From positions 4,894,001 to 4,958,000 of the forward strand of contig NZ_CP040272.1 of the NCBI RefSeq assembly GCF_013393905.1: a stretch of 64,000 nucleotides of DNA. The letters are read 5' to 3'. Positions 1 to 8,955 of the stretch are shown in pieces. The translations under genes were made by a program, and so were the position numbers. The notes below the pieces were generated by a model, which did no database searches, was not told the DNA's origin, and saw nothing but the letters and a program-made list of their open reading frames with translations. Within the stretch, counting starts at the first letter, position 1; every line of letters begins with the position of its first letter. This stretch comes from Nostoc sp. C052 (GTDB lineage Bacteria; Cyanobacteriota; Cyanobacteriia; Cyanobacteriales; Nostocaceae).

Positions 1-885
1 TGGTCGCTCATTTGGTTTTTCAATTGGATTGTATGGCACATAATCAGTTGGGATCGCATCATCATCTTCGCGCGGTCTTCGAGGAGTTGAGTCAGTGGAT
101 GGACGACGCCTTCTTGGTCTGGGAGCAACATCATCTTCACGACTTTCGGGACGCTGCGGCCCATTATTACTGCGGCGAGAAGGTTTTCTGACTTCCCCAC
201 CAGAACTTTCCCAATCATCAACTTGCCTAGATGAAGAACCCCAATTTTCTTCTTCAGAACTTTCAGAAGGGCGATTTACAGGACGACCAGAAGTCCGCCG
301 ACGCGTTCTATCTCCTGAAGAAGCCTGTCTTTCACTACTGCTGCTGTTGCGGCGTTCTGTACGACGGGGGGGTTGCTCCTGGTAATAGTCATCACGTGTT
401 GAAATCTCATCCCTACTACCCCGAATTCGGGGACGCACAGGGCGATCCTCTTCTTCATAAGGCAGTGGATCTAAGTCTGCATCCATTTCAGCCTGATACT
501 TTCTGCGATCGTTGTATGAATAGCGATCGCTAACTGGTCGATCTTCGTCCACAATTGGAGTGTTGCGCTTTGCTTGCTGGGTAGCTATACTCCGCAGGCG
601 AATACTTTCAACTGCAAAAAATACAGTTGTGCCAACTAAAAGTAATTGACCAAATTGTAGAATTGGGTCTAGCCGCCATCCTTGAAACACGAGAATAAAG
701 CCGCAAAGCAAACCGACTGCCGCAAAAAAGATATCTTGATCCCGTGACAATTCTGGACGCACAGTGCGGAGAAAATACAGTGCTGCCCCAGCCACAGCCA
801 GGAAAATTCCTAGAATACTGGCTGAGTTTGCTCCAAAATTTACCTGAGCCAGAAAATTGGCTGAGTTCAGCCCAAAATTTATCAT
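1..885 (-). CDS. ycf66: Ycf66 family protein (3' end outside the window)
   Basis: The reading frame is open from an ATG at 885 down to base 1, so about 295 residues are visible and the C-terminus lies outside the window. The N-terminal 100 residues are hydrophobic, with membrane segments such as ILGIFLAVAGAALYFL, a conserved RPELSRDQD stretch and FQGWRLDPILQFGQLLL. This is the Ycf66 pattern, a cyanobacterial and chloroplast family of unproved function. From about residue 115 the protein becomes a low-complexity tail rich in Arg, Asp, Glu, Pro and Ser, with many RRP/RPR motifs, as is common in filamentous cyanobacterial members. It lies downstream of psbX on the same strand. Family assignment is firm; function is unknown. 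Confidence 0.85.
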   Translation of the reverse strand, partial: MINFGLNSANFLAQVNFGANSASILGIFLAVAGAALYFLRTVRPELSRDQDIFFAAVGLLCGFILVFQGWRLDPILQFGQLLLVGTTVFFAVESIRLRSIATQQAKRNTPIVDEDRPVSDRYSYNDRRKYQAEMDADLDPLPYEEEDRPVRPRIRGSRDEISTRDDYYQEQPPRRTERRNSSSSERQASSGDRTRRRTSGRPVNRPSESSEEENWGSSSRQVDDWESSGGEVRKPSRRSNNGPQRPESREDDVAPRPRRRRPSTDSTPRRPREDDDAIPTDYVPYNPIEKPNERP

Positions 886-1102
886 TGCTGTTTTCCCAAT
901 ATCAAATCTATGTTAGCGAGTCACAATTAAAATCACTACTGTAATTAGTCACGAAATATTGAAGCTTCAAAGCCTCTGGCAAAGAAGCTCTGAAGCTATT
1001 CACCGAAAAGTAAAAACACATACTTCTGTCATCTACAACCGCCACCAGCAGCATAAGTTGCTGCTTTTAGTGCAATTAAGTAGATAGCTGACAGACAATC
1101 GA

Positions 1103-1129
1103 TTATGAGAGTTCAATTAACTCTCATAA
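1103..1129 (-). terminator. Perfect 11-bp stem-loop after psbX
   Basis: TTATGAGAGTT (1103-1113) pairs perfectly with AACTCTCATAA (1119-1129) around the loop CAATT. It sits just past the psbX stop on the minus strand. There is no T-run, so it may be a transcript-end or mRNA-stabilising hairpin rather than a classical terminator. Confidence 0.5.
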
Positions 1130-1132
1130 GCA

Positions 1133-1252
1133 TTATGAACGCTGAATTTTATCCTTTTGGCTAACGAAAATTAGACCGACTGTAGCAGGTATTACCACAA
1201 TTGCAGCACCCCAAGCCAGACTCCAAAGAAAATTTGCTAAAGAAGGCGTCAT
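1133..1252 (-). CDS. psbX: Photosystem II reaction centre protein PsbX
   Basis: A 39-residue protein starting MTPSLANFLWSLAWG and ending SQKDKIQRS. It has one transmembrane helix (about residues 8-31) followed by the short charged tail with the KDKIQR motif typical of PsbX. PsbX is a single-helix subunit at the periphery of the photosystem II core near cytochrome b559 and the QB site, in the thylakoid membrane. The length matches the family. It is encoded upstream of ycf66 on the same strand with about 250 bases between them, and a perfect hairpin follows its stop codon. Confidence 0.9.
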   Translation of the reverse strand: MTPSLANFLWSLAWGAAIVVIPATVGLIFVSQKDKIQRS

Positions 1253-1533
1253 ACTTCTAAACCTTTTTTTACACACTTCATCTTAATTTTAATAGTGTAT
1301 TACTTTCTTGAGAAGCCTCTAACTCCGAACTGCCAAACTTGGTAACTGCTGTGAGGGAGTTTACTTTTCTATTCCAGAATGAAGTGGCAGCATTTGGTTA
1401 AAATGATGATGAGAGTGCTTTACAAAGCTTCAAATTTTGTGGCGATGTCTACGATGGGCTACGCCTAAGCAAAGTGCGGCTTGCCCTTGCCCAAGTTTTT
1501 TCTTTCTTTACAGATAGATAGTAGCTGAAACCG

Positions 1534-1827
1534 ATGACTGGTATTGACCTGACTGCTTGGATACTTGGCCCTGTATTAGGGGTGATGACATTTTTATTTA
1601 TATTTCGTATCATTCTCACTTGGTATCCGCAAGTGGATCTGAATCGTTTGCCTTTTAATTTAATAGCTTGGCCCACTGAGCCATTTTTAATCCCGCTGCG
1701 AAAGCTAGTACAACCTATAGGTGGAGTAGATATTACACCTATTATTTGGGTTGGTATCTTTAGCCTGCTGCGAGAAATCCTACTAGGTCAACAAGGATTA
1801 CTGACTATGCTATCTCGTGTGAATTAG
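1534..1827 (+). CDS. YggT family membrane protein
   Basis: A 97-residue protein with two hydrophobic segments (about residues 5-28 and 67-88) separated by the YggT/YlmG signature. The signature runs RIILTWYPQVDLNRLPFN, then WPTEPFLIPLRKLVQP and GGVDITPIIW. YlmG/YggT proteins of cyanobacteria and chloroplasts act in nucleoid distribution or membrane-complex biogenesis; the exact role here is unknown. It faces accC convergently, and the 86-base gap is filled by a G-rich/C-rich repeat. The ATG lies right after a short AT-rich stretch with no strong ribosome-binding site. Confidence 0.88.
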   Translation: MTGIDLTAWILGPVLGVMTFLFIFRIILTWYPQVDLNRLPFNLIAWPTEPFLIPLRKLVQPIGGVDITPIIWVGIFSLLREILLGQQGLLTMLSRVN

Positions 1828-1829
1828 GG

Positions 1830-1917
1830 ATGGGGCATTGAAAAGAGGCAGAGGGGCAGGGTGCGGGGGGCAGAGGGAAAATTCTTCTCCCTGCTTCCCC
1901 AGTCCCCAATCCCCTAA
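1830..1917. repeat. Dispersed purine-then-pyrimidine repeat between yggT and accC
   Basis: A G-rich half (GGGGCAGGGTGCGGGGGGCAG) is followed by a C-rich half (CTTCCCCAGTCCCCAATCCC), so the spacer can fold on itself. Similar spacers occur at about 7010, 56385, 57795, 60066 and 62888. It sits between convergent genes and could end transcription from both sides. Confidence 0.6.
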
Positions 1918-3257
1918 CCGTTCATTTCCTGCACAAAATTTGTATAGACTTTACCCTGCAAAAACTGTGGAGTTTCCATAATTTTTTGATGAAACCCGAT
2001 GGTAGTGGGTAGTCCAGTGATGGCACATTCCCGCAGTGCGCGTTTCATCCGGTTAATAGCAGTGGGTCGATCTGGGGCCCAAACAATTAACTTGCCAATT
2101 AAGGAATCATAGTAGGGCGGGATTTGGTAATCTGTGTAAACGTGAGAATCAATCCGAACACCAGGGCCTCCGGGGGGAAGATAGCCGCTGATCCGTCCAG
2201 GAGAAGGGCGAAAATCATGATCGGGGTCTTCAGCGTTGATTCGGCATTCGATTGAATGACCTCGCAATACTACTTGGTCTTGGGTAAGCTTGAGTCTTTC
2301 CCCTTGGGCAATGCGGATTTGTTCAGCAACTAAGTCTATCCCCGTAATCATCTCTGTTACAGGGTGTTCTACTTGAATCCGGGTGTTCATTTCCATAAAG
2401 TAGAATTTACCGGATCTATCCAAGAGAAACTCAATAGTACCTGCACCACTGTAATTAATGAATTGGGCAGCTTTAACAGCAGCTTGTCCCATTTTCTCAC
2501 GTAGGTCTTGGTCGAGAGCCGGACTAGGAGCTTCTTCTAATAGCTTTTGATTCCGGCGCTGAATTGAGCAATCGCGTTCACCCAAGTGAATGACATTACC
2601 ATAGTTATCCGCCAAAATTTGAAATTCGATGTGGCGGGGACGTTCAATAAATTTTTCGATGTAAACGCCAGAATTACCAAAAGCTGCTCCTGCTTCCCCT
2701 TGGGCTGCGAGGAAGAGTTTGACAAACTCATCTTCAGAACGCACTAGGCGCATACCCCGTCCACCGCCACCGGCTGTAGCTTTAATCATTACTGGATAGC
2801 CGATATCCTTGGCGAATTCTAATCCTTCTTGCTCGGATTCTACCAATCCCTCACTACCTGGTACCGTCGGGACTCCAGCTTTTTGCATGGTTTCTTTGGC
2901 AGTGGATTTATCGCCCATCCGTCTCATAGAATCTGGAGTTGGGCCGATAAAAGCAATATGATGGTCGGCACAAATTTCCGCAAATCGGGCATTTTCTGCC
3001 AAAAAGCCATAGCCTGGATGAATGGCAGTCGCGTTGCGCGTCAGTGCAGCAGCAATAATATTGGGAATATTCAAATAACTTTTACTGCTAGCAGGTTCGC
3101 CAATGCAAACTGCTTCATCAGCAAGTTGGACGTGGAGAGCATTACGGTCTACGGTGGAGTGAACCGCAACTGTGGCAATCCCCATTTCTTCACAGGCGCG
3201 GAGAATGCGAAGGGCGATTTCTCCCCGATTGGCAATTAATATTTTGTCAAACTTCAT
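1914..3257 (-). CDS. accC: Acetyl-CoA carboxylase, biotin carboxylase subunit
   Basis: A 447-residue protein, the usual length for AccC, which carboxylates biotin on AccB using ATP and bicarbonate in the first step of fatty-acid synthesis. The N-terminal domain begins KILIANRGEIALRI. The ATP-grasp domain has the glycine-rich loop AGGGGRGMRLV at about 162-172. The catalytic stretch EMNTRIQVEHPVTE lies near residues 287-300 and holds the conserved Glu, Asn, Arg and Glu. The C-terminal domain has RPSPGRISGYLPPGG. The ATG at 3257 directly gives the conserved MKFDKILIANRGE start. It is monocistronic here; no accB is adjacent. Confidence 0.97.
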   Translation of the reverse strand: MKFDKILIANRGEIALRILRACEEMGIATVAVHSTVDRNALHVQLADEAVCIGEPASSKSYLNIPNIIAAALTRNATAIHPGYGFLAENARFAEICADHHIAFIGPTPDSMRRMGDKSTAKETMQKAGVPTVPGSEGLVESEQEGLEFAKDIGYPVMIKATAGGGGRGMRLVRSEDEFVKLFLAAQGEAGAAFGNSGVYIEKFIERPRHIEFQILADNYGNVIHLGERDCSIQRRNQKLLEEAPSPALDQDLREKMGQAAVKAAQFINYSGAGTIEFLLDRSGKFYFMEMNTRIQVEHPVTEMITGIDLVAEQIRIAQGERLKLTQDQVVLRGHSIECRINAEDPDHDFRPSPGRISGYLPPGGPGVRIDSHVYTDYQIPPYYDSLIGKLIVWAPDRPTAINRMKRALRECAITGLPTTIGFHQKIMETPQFLQGKVYTNFVQEMNG

Positions 3258-3711
3258 TTTTTAGTTTCGATATCATTACCAGTAGATTGACATTTTCTCT
3301 GATCCAACTTGAAACAATGCTTCCGCATTATTTCAAATTATTGCAGGAGATTCGCCACCCTGATTTTAAGCAAACGTAAGATTGCAGGCTTGTTGCCTTT
3401 AAGGGTCTTACTACATTAACAACATTGCTGCTGTAAGTCTTGGCTAGACTACCAAGCTGGGATTTTGCGTAGACGTAGCCCGTCGTAGACATCGCTTACG
3501 GCGAGCAGGTACGCGATGGCTACGCCCGCCGCAGGCATCGCATCCCGCCGAACACAGTAGCTCTACCCTTTTCAATATCCCTTGTACAGCTGCTAAATTT
3601 CTGTCAGTCTGATACCGCCTTGAGAAAATTTATATTTTTGAGCAACTGAATTTAGATATCACCTTACTATAATTATTTTCTTATGCTATAGTCTATTCTT
3701 AGACAAATCAT
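3258..3711. other. Spacer with a REP-like palindromic repeat and a possible tRNA promoter
   Basis: No gene is seen in this 454-base gap between accC and the tRNA. Bases 3466-3550 hold a GC-richer patch with the recurring words GATGGCTACGCC, GTAGACATCGC and GCCGCAGGCATCGC. Dispersed repeats of this kind are common in Nostoc-type genomes. A TATAAT at 3668-3673 lies 38 bases before the tRNA and could be its -10 element, but no good -35 is present. Confidence 0.5.
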
Positions 3712-3792
3712 GCGGATGTGGCGGAATTGGTATACGCGCACGCTTGAGGTGCGTGTGGCTTTGCCTTGGGAGTTCGAGTCTCCCCATCCGCA
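3712..3792 (+). tRNA. tRNA-Leu (anticodon GAG)
   Basis: The acceptor stem GCGGATG (3712-3718) pairs with CATCCGC (3785-3791), followed by discriminator A; CCA is not encoded. The anticodon arm is CACGC, loop TTGAGGT, GCGTG, giving anticodon GAG for CUC/CUU codons. A long variable arm (class II tRNA) and the T arm GGGAG-TTCGAGT-CTCCC fit tRNA-Leu. No group I intron is present; in cyanobacteria that intron is in the UAA isoacceptor. Confidence 0.96.
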
Positions 3793-3988
3793 TTTTTGCT
3801 TGTTTAAGATAGGGTCAATAGTCACAGGTCAAAAAACCTTAGACTATTGACCCTTAAATATTAAGTTTGTAGTGAAGACTTTAGTCCTTTTCGGAACCAC
3901 TCAGTGCTTACTACATATTAAGAATTGCCTTGTCAAAGTACTAGCTTTTTATGCTTTTATAGAAATAGGTGAAGTTTTGTAAAAAGCA

Positions 3989-4618
3989 TTGACTATTACT
4001 TTTACGCCCACAAACAACCTAACAGTGCCACCAGCTTGGCATCGCCTCACTCCGATTTGGCAAGGAGGGGAGGAAGTAATTCAACAAAGTTTACCTCACA
4101 CTCAGCTAGCACCTGCTTGGCAGCTAATGCTTTTGGGTGACGGCTCCCCAACACGTCACTTAGAATTGCTCACAGGTGAGCCTGTAGAAGTAGATGTTAT
4201 TGATATGTCATTGATTGGTATGGACTTGGATGCTGCTCCTGAGTTAATACAAGCTGTCCCAGAACCGCGCCTACGGAGACAAGTATGGCTACGTACTGCT
4301 TCTGGTCAGCGATTAGCCTATGCTACTTCGTGGTGGGAAGCCAGTCATGTCGATGAGTATTTGCAAAACCGTTCATTACCAATTTGGGCAAGTTTAGCTC
4401 GTCTTCGCACAGAGTTGTATCGGGATGTTAGAGGAATTTACTACGGTGACTCATCGGCACTACAGTCGGGTTTTGATGTAACTGGGCCATTTTGGGGTCG
4501 CCATTACTTATTTTGGCATCATGGACAGCCATTGACTTTAATTTATGAAGTTTTTTCGCCTTATTTAACCAAATATTTGGGGCCTATGCAGTTGAGTGCA
4601 GTTAATGCTGAGACATAG
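3989..4618 (+). CDS. Chorismate lyase-like protein (UbiC/DUF98 family)
   Basis: A 209-residue protein of the cyanobacterial chorismate pyruvate-lyase-like family, thought to supply 4-hydroxybenzoate for plastoquinone. The C-terminal half carries the family pattern LRRQVWLRTASGQRLAYATS, then NRSLPIWASLARLRTELYRD, and GRHYLFWHHGQPL near the end. The start is TTG: a TAA stop lies 9 bases upstream in frame (3980-3982), and the next ATG would remove conserved N-terminal sequence. It stands alone, with a 197-base gap after the tRNA. The family call is good; the enzyme activity is inferred from the family. Confidence 0.8.
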   Translation: MTITFTPTNNLTVPPAWHRLTPIWQGGEEVIQQSLPHTQLAPAWQLMLLGDGSPTRHLELLTGEPVEVDVIDMSLIGMDLDAAPELIQAVPEPRLRRQVWLRTASGQRLAYATSWWEASHVDEYLQNRSLPIWASLARLRTELYRDVRGIYYGDSSALQSGFDVTGPFWGRHYLFWHHGQPLTLIYEVFSPYLTKYLGPMQLSAVNAET

Positions 4619-5276
4619 TATTATTTAAAAGTTTTTCATTCTTGGCAGTGTGTCCCAGAGCATGAGAACTTTGCACCAATTTCAATAATACTATTGTTGT
4701 AAGGTAGGCGCTGTCTACAGTATTTAATTAATTTTGAATTTTTGATTTCTCAACAAATTACCAGTTGCTTCTCAGCAAAAATAACATCTATTCTGTATCA
4801 TTTTGATGTAGATTCCTAAAAATGATAATTAAATCACACATCTGATTTGGAAGATTGGTAATCGATGCGAAATCTCGGACACTGAATTGATATTAGGTAG
4901 ATAAAGTTAACACAACGGATGGAAGCTCTGTAAATATAAGGTAGTGTGGATTGCTTGCTGATAACTTGCAGCAATGCCCAAGTTAGTTATATCCTCGAAG
5001 TGCTTGAAATGACGGATGTGAACTTTTGGAGATTTATCGATAGAGGCAACTGTTTCAAGGAAGTATCCTGCGAAATTCAAGAAAGCGTGTTAAAAAAGGT
5101 AACTAACCACGAAAGAACTGCTTTTGAAACATTCGGGAAGGTTGATTACGGAAATATCATCAATTTTTAGGATGGAAAAATTTATGCAGTTAACTGCCCT
5201 AGATAACGAGAAATTTATTGGTTAATTTAACCAATCAAGCAAGTAATGAGTTTGCAAGTATGAGGTATAGGTTTCA
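4619..5276. other. AT-rich spacer with one doubtful small reading frame
   Basis: This 658-base gap contains a 74-codon frame from a GTG at 4946 to 5170. It has no recognisable family, no clear ribosome-binding site and mixed composition. I do not call it a gene; it could be a lineage-specific small protein or a relic. No RNA structure stands out in the rest of the gap. Confidence 0.4.
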
Positions 5277-7007
5277 ATGGCACTACCTCTTGTGTCTGTT
5301 CGGATGAAAAAAAATAAGAAACCATCTCTGGTGCTGACGCTCTCGGCTGCTGGGTTATTGATTGCTGTGGGGAGTGCAGCATACTGGTTGTTAGCTCAGA
5401 GACGACTATCTTCTAGCGATTTGCTAGTAGGTGCAAATATTATTCCTGGTGATGCCCTGTTTGCGGTTTCTTTAACAACAGATCCCCAGCAGTGGCAAAA
5501 GTTGCGGCAGTTTGGGACAAGAGAAACCCAAGCAGAACTGGACAAAAATTTAGTTCAGTTACGCGATCGCTTTCTGACTAATAATGGTTATGACTTCCAA
5601 AAAGATATCGCTCCTTGGGTAGGCAATGACGTTACCATCGCAATCCTTGCCCCAGCAATCGGGAGTAAACCTACACCCAAGCCAGTTACTACCAATGAAG
5701 ATGCTGGTAGCGATCAGCAATCGATGGTAATGGTATTGCCAGTAAAAAACCCAGAAATCGCCAAAAGCATTTTGGCACAACCCAAAACCCTTAAACAAGG
5801 TAAATGGATTGACCGTACTTATCAAGGGTTCGCTATCAAACAAAGTGAGGGACAAGTAGGGGAAAACTTCTCAGCTGCATTACTAGATGGGCGTTTTTTA
5901 GTTATAACTGATAATCCTAAAGCTACAGAAAGAGCGATCGATGCCTACAAAAATAAAACATCCTTAGCGACAACAGGGGGCTTTGCCGAGAATTTCCCGA
6001 AAATTTCCGATTACCAACCCTTTGCCCAGTTTTATGTAAATGTGCCAACAGCAGCCAAAATAGCCGCAGCCTCTCCAAATCGCCCTTTACCTGCTCAAGT
6101 TTTGGCTCAACTGCAAAATAACCAAGGTTTAGCGGGGACAATTACCTTAGAGTCAGAAGGAATCCGCTTCAAGGGCGTTTCTTGGCTAAACCCAAATAGT
6201 CAAAGAGTGCTGGCGGTGGAAAACAAAGCTGGGAAAATGCAAAGCCGCCTACCAGCCGAAACCTTAATGATGCTTTCGGGGGGCAACTTACAGCGATTGT
6301 GGGGAGATTATGTTTTAACATCCCAGGGAAATCCCCTCTCGCCGATCGCACCAGAACAGCTACGAGGTGGTGTAAAATCTCTTACCAATCTTGATTTAGA
6401 TAAGGATTTACTCAGTTGGATGAAAGGTGAATTTTCTCTATCAGTGATTCCGACTACTCCAAAAGCAGGTTCACCAGATGATTTTCGTTCTGGCTTAGTG
6501 TTTATGGTAGAGGGAAGAAATCGCAACTCAGCTGAAGCATCCTTAAAACAGCTTGATGATGTGATGAGAAATCAATACCAGTTCCAAGTTCAACCGGGGA
6601 AAGTCGCTGGACAACCTGTTGTTAACTGGATTTCACCCTACGGTACTTTAACTGCTACCCACGGTTGGTTAGATGGAGATGTCGCCTTCTTGGTAGTGGG
6701 CGCTCCGATCACAGATAAAATTGTTCCCAAACCTAACAACACACTAGCTAGTACTCTTCCCTTCCAACAAACAGTTCCTACAGAACCAAATCCGACAAAT
6801 GGTCAATTTTTTCTGGATGTGGAAAAAACTGTGAAAAATTTTCCATTACCAACTCTAATTCCCAATCAACAAACTTTGCTAGATGCAACGCGCTCAATTG
6901 GGATGACATCTGCTGTCAGCGACAGTCGCAGTAACACCTACGACATTTTTATCGCACTCAAAAAAGTTACTAATGCGACTGCTTTGCCTACTCCAGAAAG
7001 TAGATAG
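5277..7007 (+). CDS. DUF3352 domain-containing protein
   Basis: A 576-residue protein. An N-terminal membrane anchor (about residues 17-40, LVLTLSAAGLLIAVGSAAYWLL) follows a Lys-rich start, with the rest outside the cytoplasm. The body has the DUF3352 pattern: IIPGDALFAVSLTTDPQQW near the anchor, GYDFQKDIAPWVGNDVTIAI around residues 102-121, then repeated sheet-rich segments ending with a substrate-free C-terminus. Function is unknown; the family is widespread in cyanobacteria. ATG 5277 is preceded by GAGGT; the ATG at 5304 would start just before the anchor and is an alternative. A G-rich/C-rich repeat directly follows the stop. Confidence 0.85.
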   Translation: MALPLVSVRMKKNKKPSLVLTLSAAGLLIAVGSAAYWLLAQRRLSSSDLLVGANIIPGDALFAVSLTTDPQQWQKLRQFGTRETQAELDKNLVQLRDRFLTNNGYDFQKDIAPWVGNDVTIAILAPAIGSKPTPKPVTTNEDAGSDQQSMVMVLPVKNPEIAKSILAQPKTLKQGKWIDRTYQGFAIKQSEGQVGENFSAALLDGRFLVITDNPKATERAIDAYKNKTSLATTGGFAENFPKISDYQPFAQFYVNVPTAAKIAAASPNRPLPAQVLAQLQNNQGLAGTITLESEGIRFKGVSWLNPNSQRVLAVENKAGKMQSRLPAETLMMLSGGNLQRLWGDYVLTSQGNPLSPIAPEQLRGGVKSLTNLDLDKDLLSWMKGEFSLSVIPTTPKAGSPDDFRSGLVFMVEGRNRNSAEASLKQLDDVMRNQYQFQVQPGKVAGQPVVNWISPYGTLTATHGWLDGDVAFLVVGAPITDKIVPKPNNTLASTLPFQQTVPTEPNPTNGQFFLDVEKTVKNFPLPTLIPNQQTLLDATRSIGMTSAVSDSRSNTYDIFIALKKVTNATALPTPESR

Positions 7008-7118
7008 GGGATTGGGGATTGGGGAGTAGGCAGGCAGGGAACAGGGAGCAAGGGAGAAAAGTTTTCCCCTCCGCACCCCGCCCCTCTGCCTCTTTCCCAA
7101 TGCCCCATTCTCTATTTC
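7008..7118. repeat. Dispersed purine-then-pyrimidine repeat after the DUF3352 gene
   Basis: Tandem GGGGATTGGGGATTGGGGA is followed by a purine block, then a C-rich half with CCGCACCCCGCCCCTCTGCC and CCCAATGCCCCATT. The halves are roughly complementary. It is the same family as at 1830, 56382, 60066 and 62888. Confidence 0.6.
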
Positions 7119-7185
7119 CCTTTAACCATATAGGATCAAAACAGTCAGAATCGATATTTTAAATTATCCACGGAGAGAAGACTTT

Positions 7186-8283
7186 ATGAATCTGGTTGTA
7201 CTCCAGAATTGGCTGGACAATGCCTCCTTTGCCATATTATTCCTAACAATGCTGGTTTATTGGGGAGGAGCGGCTTTTCCGAATCTGCCTTATCTAGCCG
7301 CTTTGGGGACAGCTGGGATGGCGATCGCAAATTTGTGTATAGCTACTCTACTAGGGGCAAGATGGATCGAAGCTGGTTACTTTCCCTTAAGTAATCTTTA
7401 TGAATCTCTGTTTTTCTTAACTTGGGGAATTACCGCAGTCCATCTGATTGCCGAAAATAGTAGCCGTAGCCGCTTAGTAGGGGTTGCTACATCTCCGGTG
7501 GCAATGGCGATCGCAGCTTTTGCTACCATGACACTACCATCCCAGATGCAGGCGTCAGAACCTTTAGTACCTGCTTTGAAGTCAAATTGGCTGATGATGC
7601 ATGTCAGCGTCATGATGTTGAGTTATTCTGCTTTGATGGTGGGTTCGTTATTAGCGATCGCTTTTTTAATTGTCACTCGCGGTCAAAACATCCAACTACA
7701 AGGCAGTTCTGTTGGCACTGGCGGCTATCGCAGCAATGGCTACCGCTTGCACAAAGCCACTGAACTAATTTCTCAACCATCAGCCCCCGCTGTCGAAAAT
7801 AATGGCTTTGCTCGTTTTGAAAGTAGTAGCAACGGCAACGCGAACACCGCTGTTTTGGGTTTAGTCACAACAACCCCAATCCAAAATCCACAAGACGCTC
7901 GAGGACTCGCTAACGCTTCGCTATCCGAAATCCACAATTCTGAACCCCTTTCGCCCCAACGCCTTAGCCTTGCTGAAACCCTCGACAACATCAGCTATCG
8001 CATCATCGGATTAGGGTTTCCGCTGCTGACAATTGGTATCATTGCCGGTGGTGTTTGGGCTAACGAAGCCTGGGGTTCTTACTGGAGTTGGGACCCGAAA
8101 GAAACTTGGGCATTAATCACCTGGTTAGTTTTCGCTGCCTACCTTCACGCCAGAATTACTCGCGGCTGGCAAGGGCGCAGTCCCGCAATTTTAGCCTCCG
8201 CCGGCTTGCTTGTCGTTTGGGTTTGCTATCTCGGCGTGAATCTTTTGGGTAAAGGTTTGCATTCTTACGGTTGGTTTTTCTAA
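7186..8283 (+). CDS. ccsB: c-type cytochrome biogenesis protein CcsB (CcsA/Ycf5 type, WWD domain)
   Basis: A 365-residue polytopic membrane protein of system II cytochrome c maturation, which delivers and attaches haem to apocytochromes on the lumen side. The WWD haem-handling motif WGSYWSWDPKETWALITW is near residues 297-314, and conserved His residues lie in flanking loops. Databases name this WWD protein CcsB; in plants and algae it is CcsA/Ycf5. A Ser/Asn-rich linker of about 80 residues (180-265) between the helix bundles is unusually long and includes a stretch that looks repeat-derived (7893-7930). GGAGAG at about 7172 precedes the ATG. Confidence 0.92.
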   Translation: MNLVVLQNWLDNASFAILFLTMLVYWGGAAFPNLPYLAALGTAGMAIANLCIATLLGARWIEAGYFPLSNLYESLFFLTWGITAVHLIAENSSRSRLVGVATSPVAMAIAAFATMTLPSQMQASEPLVPALKSNWLMMHVSVMMLSYSALMVGSLLAIAFLIVTRGQNIQLQGSSVGTGGYRSNGYRLHKATELISQPSAPAVENNGFARFESSSNGNANTAVLGLVTTTPIQNPQDARGLANASLSEIHNSEPLSPQRLSLAETLDNISYRIIGLGFPLLTIGIIAGGVWANEAWGSYWSWDPKETWALITWLVFAAYLHARITRGWQGRSPAILASAGLLVVWVCYLGVNLLGKGLHSYGWFF

Positions 8284-8334
8284 TACAGCGGTTCCATAGA
8301 CTCTGACCTTTTGAGGAGAGAGACTTTGAATCTT

Positions 8335-8366
8335 CCCCCTTTCCCTTGTAAGGCAAGGGATGGGGG
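8335..8366 (+). terminator. Hairpin after ccsB
   Basis: CCCCC and CCCTTG (8335-8348) pair with CAAGGG and GGGGG (8354-8366) around a short loop. It lies about 50 bases past the ccsB stop. There is no T-run, so it may be a dispersed repeat hairpin rather than a true terminator. Confidence 0.4.
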
Positions 8367-8479
8367 TTAGGTCTGTATTGAACTCAACAGAAAACCGCCA
8401 TAACCTTTAAAATCATTATTTTATTTCGGATGAACTGTTATATCTCTAGAAAATATAGATTTAGTGACAGGAGATTTTT

Positions 8480-8788
8480 ATGGAAGATGGATTTGAGAGA
8501 CTAAATCATGATGAAGTTGTGTCTATAGAACCAGACACTTTTAATAAGTTAAATATTGCTAAAACTTTTAAAGTCCGTGATTTGATTACAGCAATTAAGG
8601 AATATATTGGAGCAGAAGAGACAGATGAAGTAAATTTGTATACCCAAGGATTAAATTGTGAAGTTTTGCAATTTAGCACTCAGGGATGGAAAAAAGGAAA
8701 AGTTAGACTTGCTTTAGAATTTTGTTCTGATGAATCTGAGTCGCCACTGGATGAAATTTTTCAAAAACTCAAACAAGTGGAAAATTAA
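8480..8788 (+). CDS. KGK domain-containing protein
   Basis: A 102-residue acidic protein. The C-terminal half holds the signature of the cyanobacterial KGK family: EVLQFSTQGWKKGKVRLALEF at about 60-80, followed by SPLDEIF. The first half has the matching N-terminal part FNKLNIAKTFKVRDLITAI. KGK proteins are small, found mainly in filamentous cyanobacteria, and of unknown function. AGGAGA at 8469-8474 is a well-placed ribosome-binding site for the ATG. A hairpin with T-run at 8866-8893 ends the unit, so it is transcribed separately from the next gene. Confidence 0.85.
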   Translation: MEDGFERLNHDEVVSIEPDTFNKLNIAKTFKVRDLITAIKEYIGAEETDEVNLYTQGLNCEVLQFSTQGWKKGKVRLALEFCSDESESPLDEIFQKLKQVEN

Positions 8789-8865
8789 TACCCAATGAGG
8801 ATTCCTAAGTTCATTGATGAAACTAAGTTAACAAGATATTAACTTCAGAAAATATTTATGCTTCG

Positions 8866-8893
8866 AGGGTGGGTATCTTACTCGCCCTTTTTT
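8866..8893 (+). terminator. Rho-independent terminator after the KGK gene
   Basis: AGGGTGGGT (8866-8874) pairs with ACTCGCCCT (8880-8888), allowing two G-T pairs, around the loop ATCTT. Six T residues follow. Confidence 0.7.
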
Positions 8894-8955
8894 ACTGGTA
8901 TTGCTATAGTAGCGGATAACACATTTAACTAAGTGCGATCGCATCTACTATCAAT

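Noticed and set aside
4946..5170. 74-codon frame before the DUF3352 gene
   Set aside because: Weak start and no recognised family; described only within the spacer entry.
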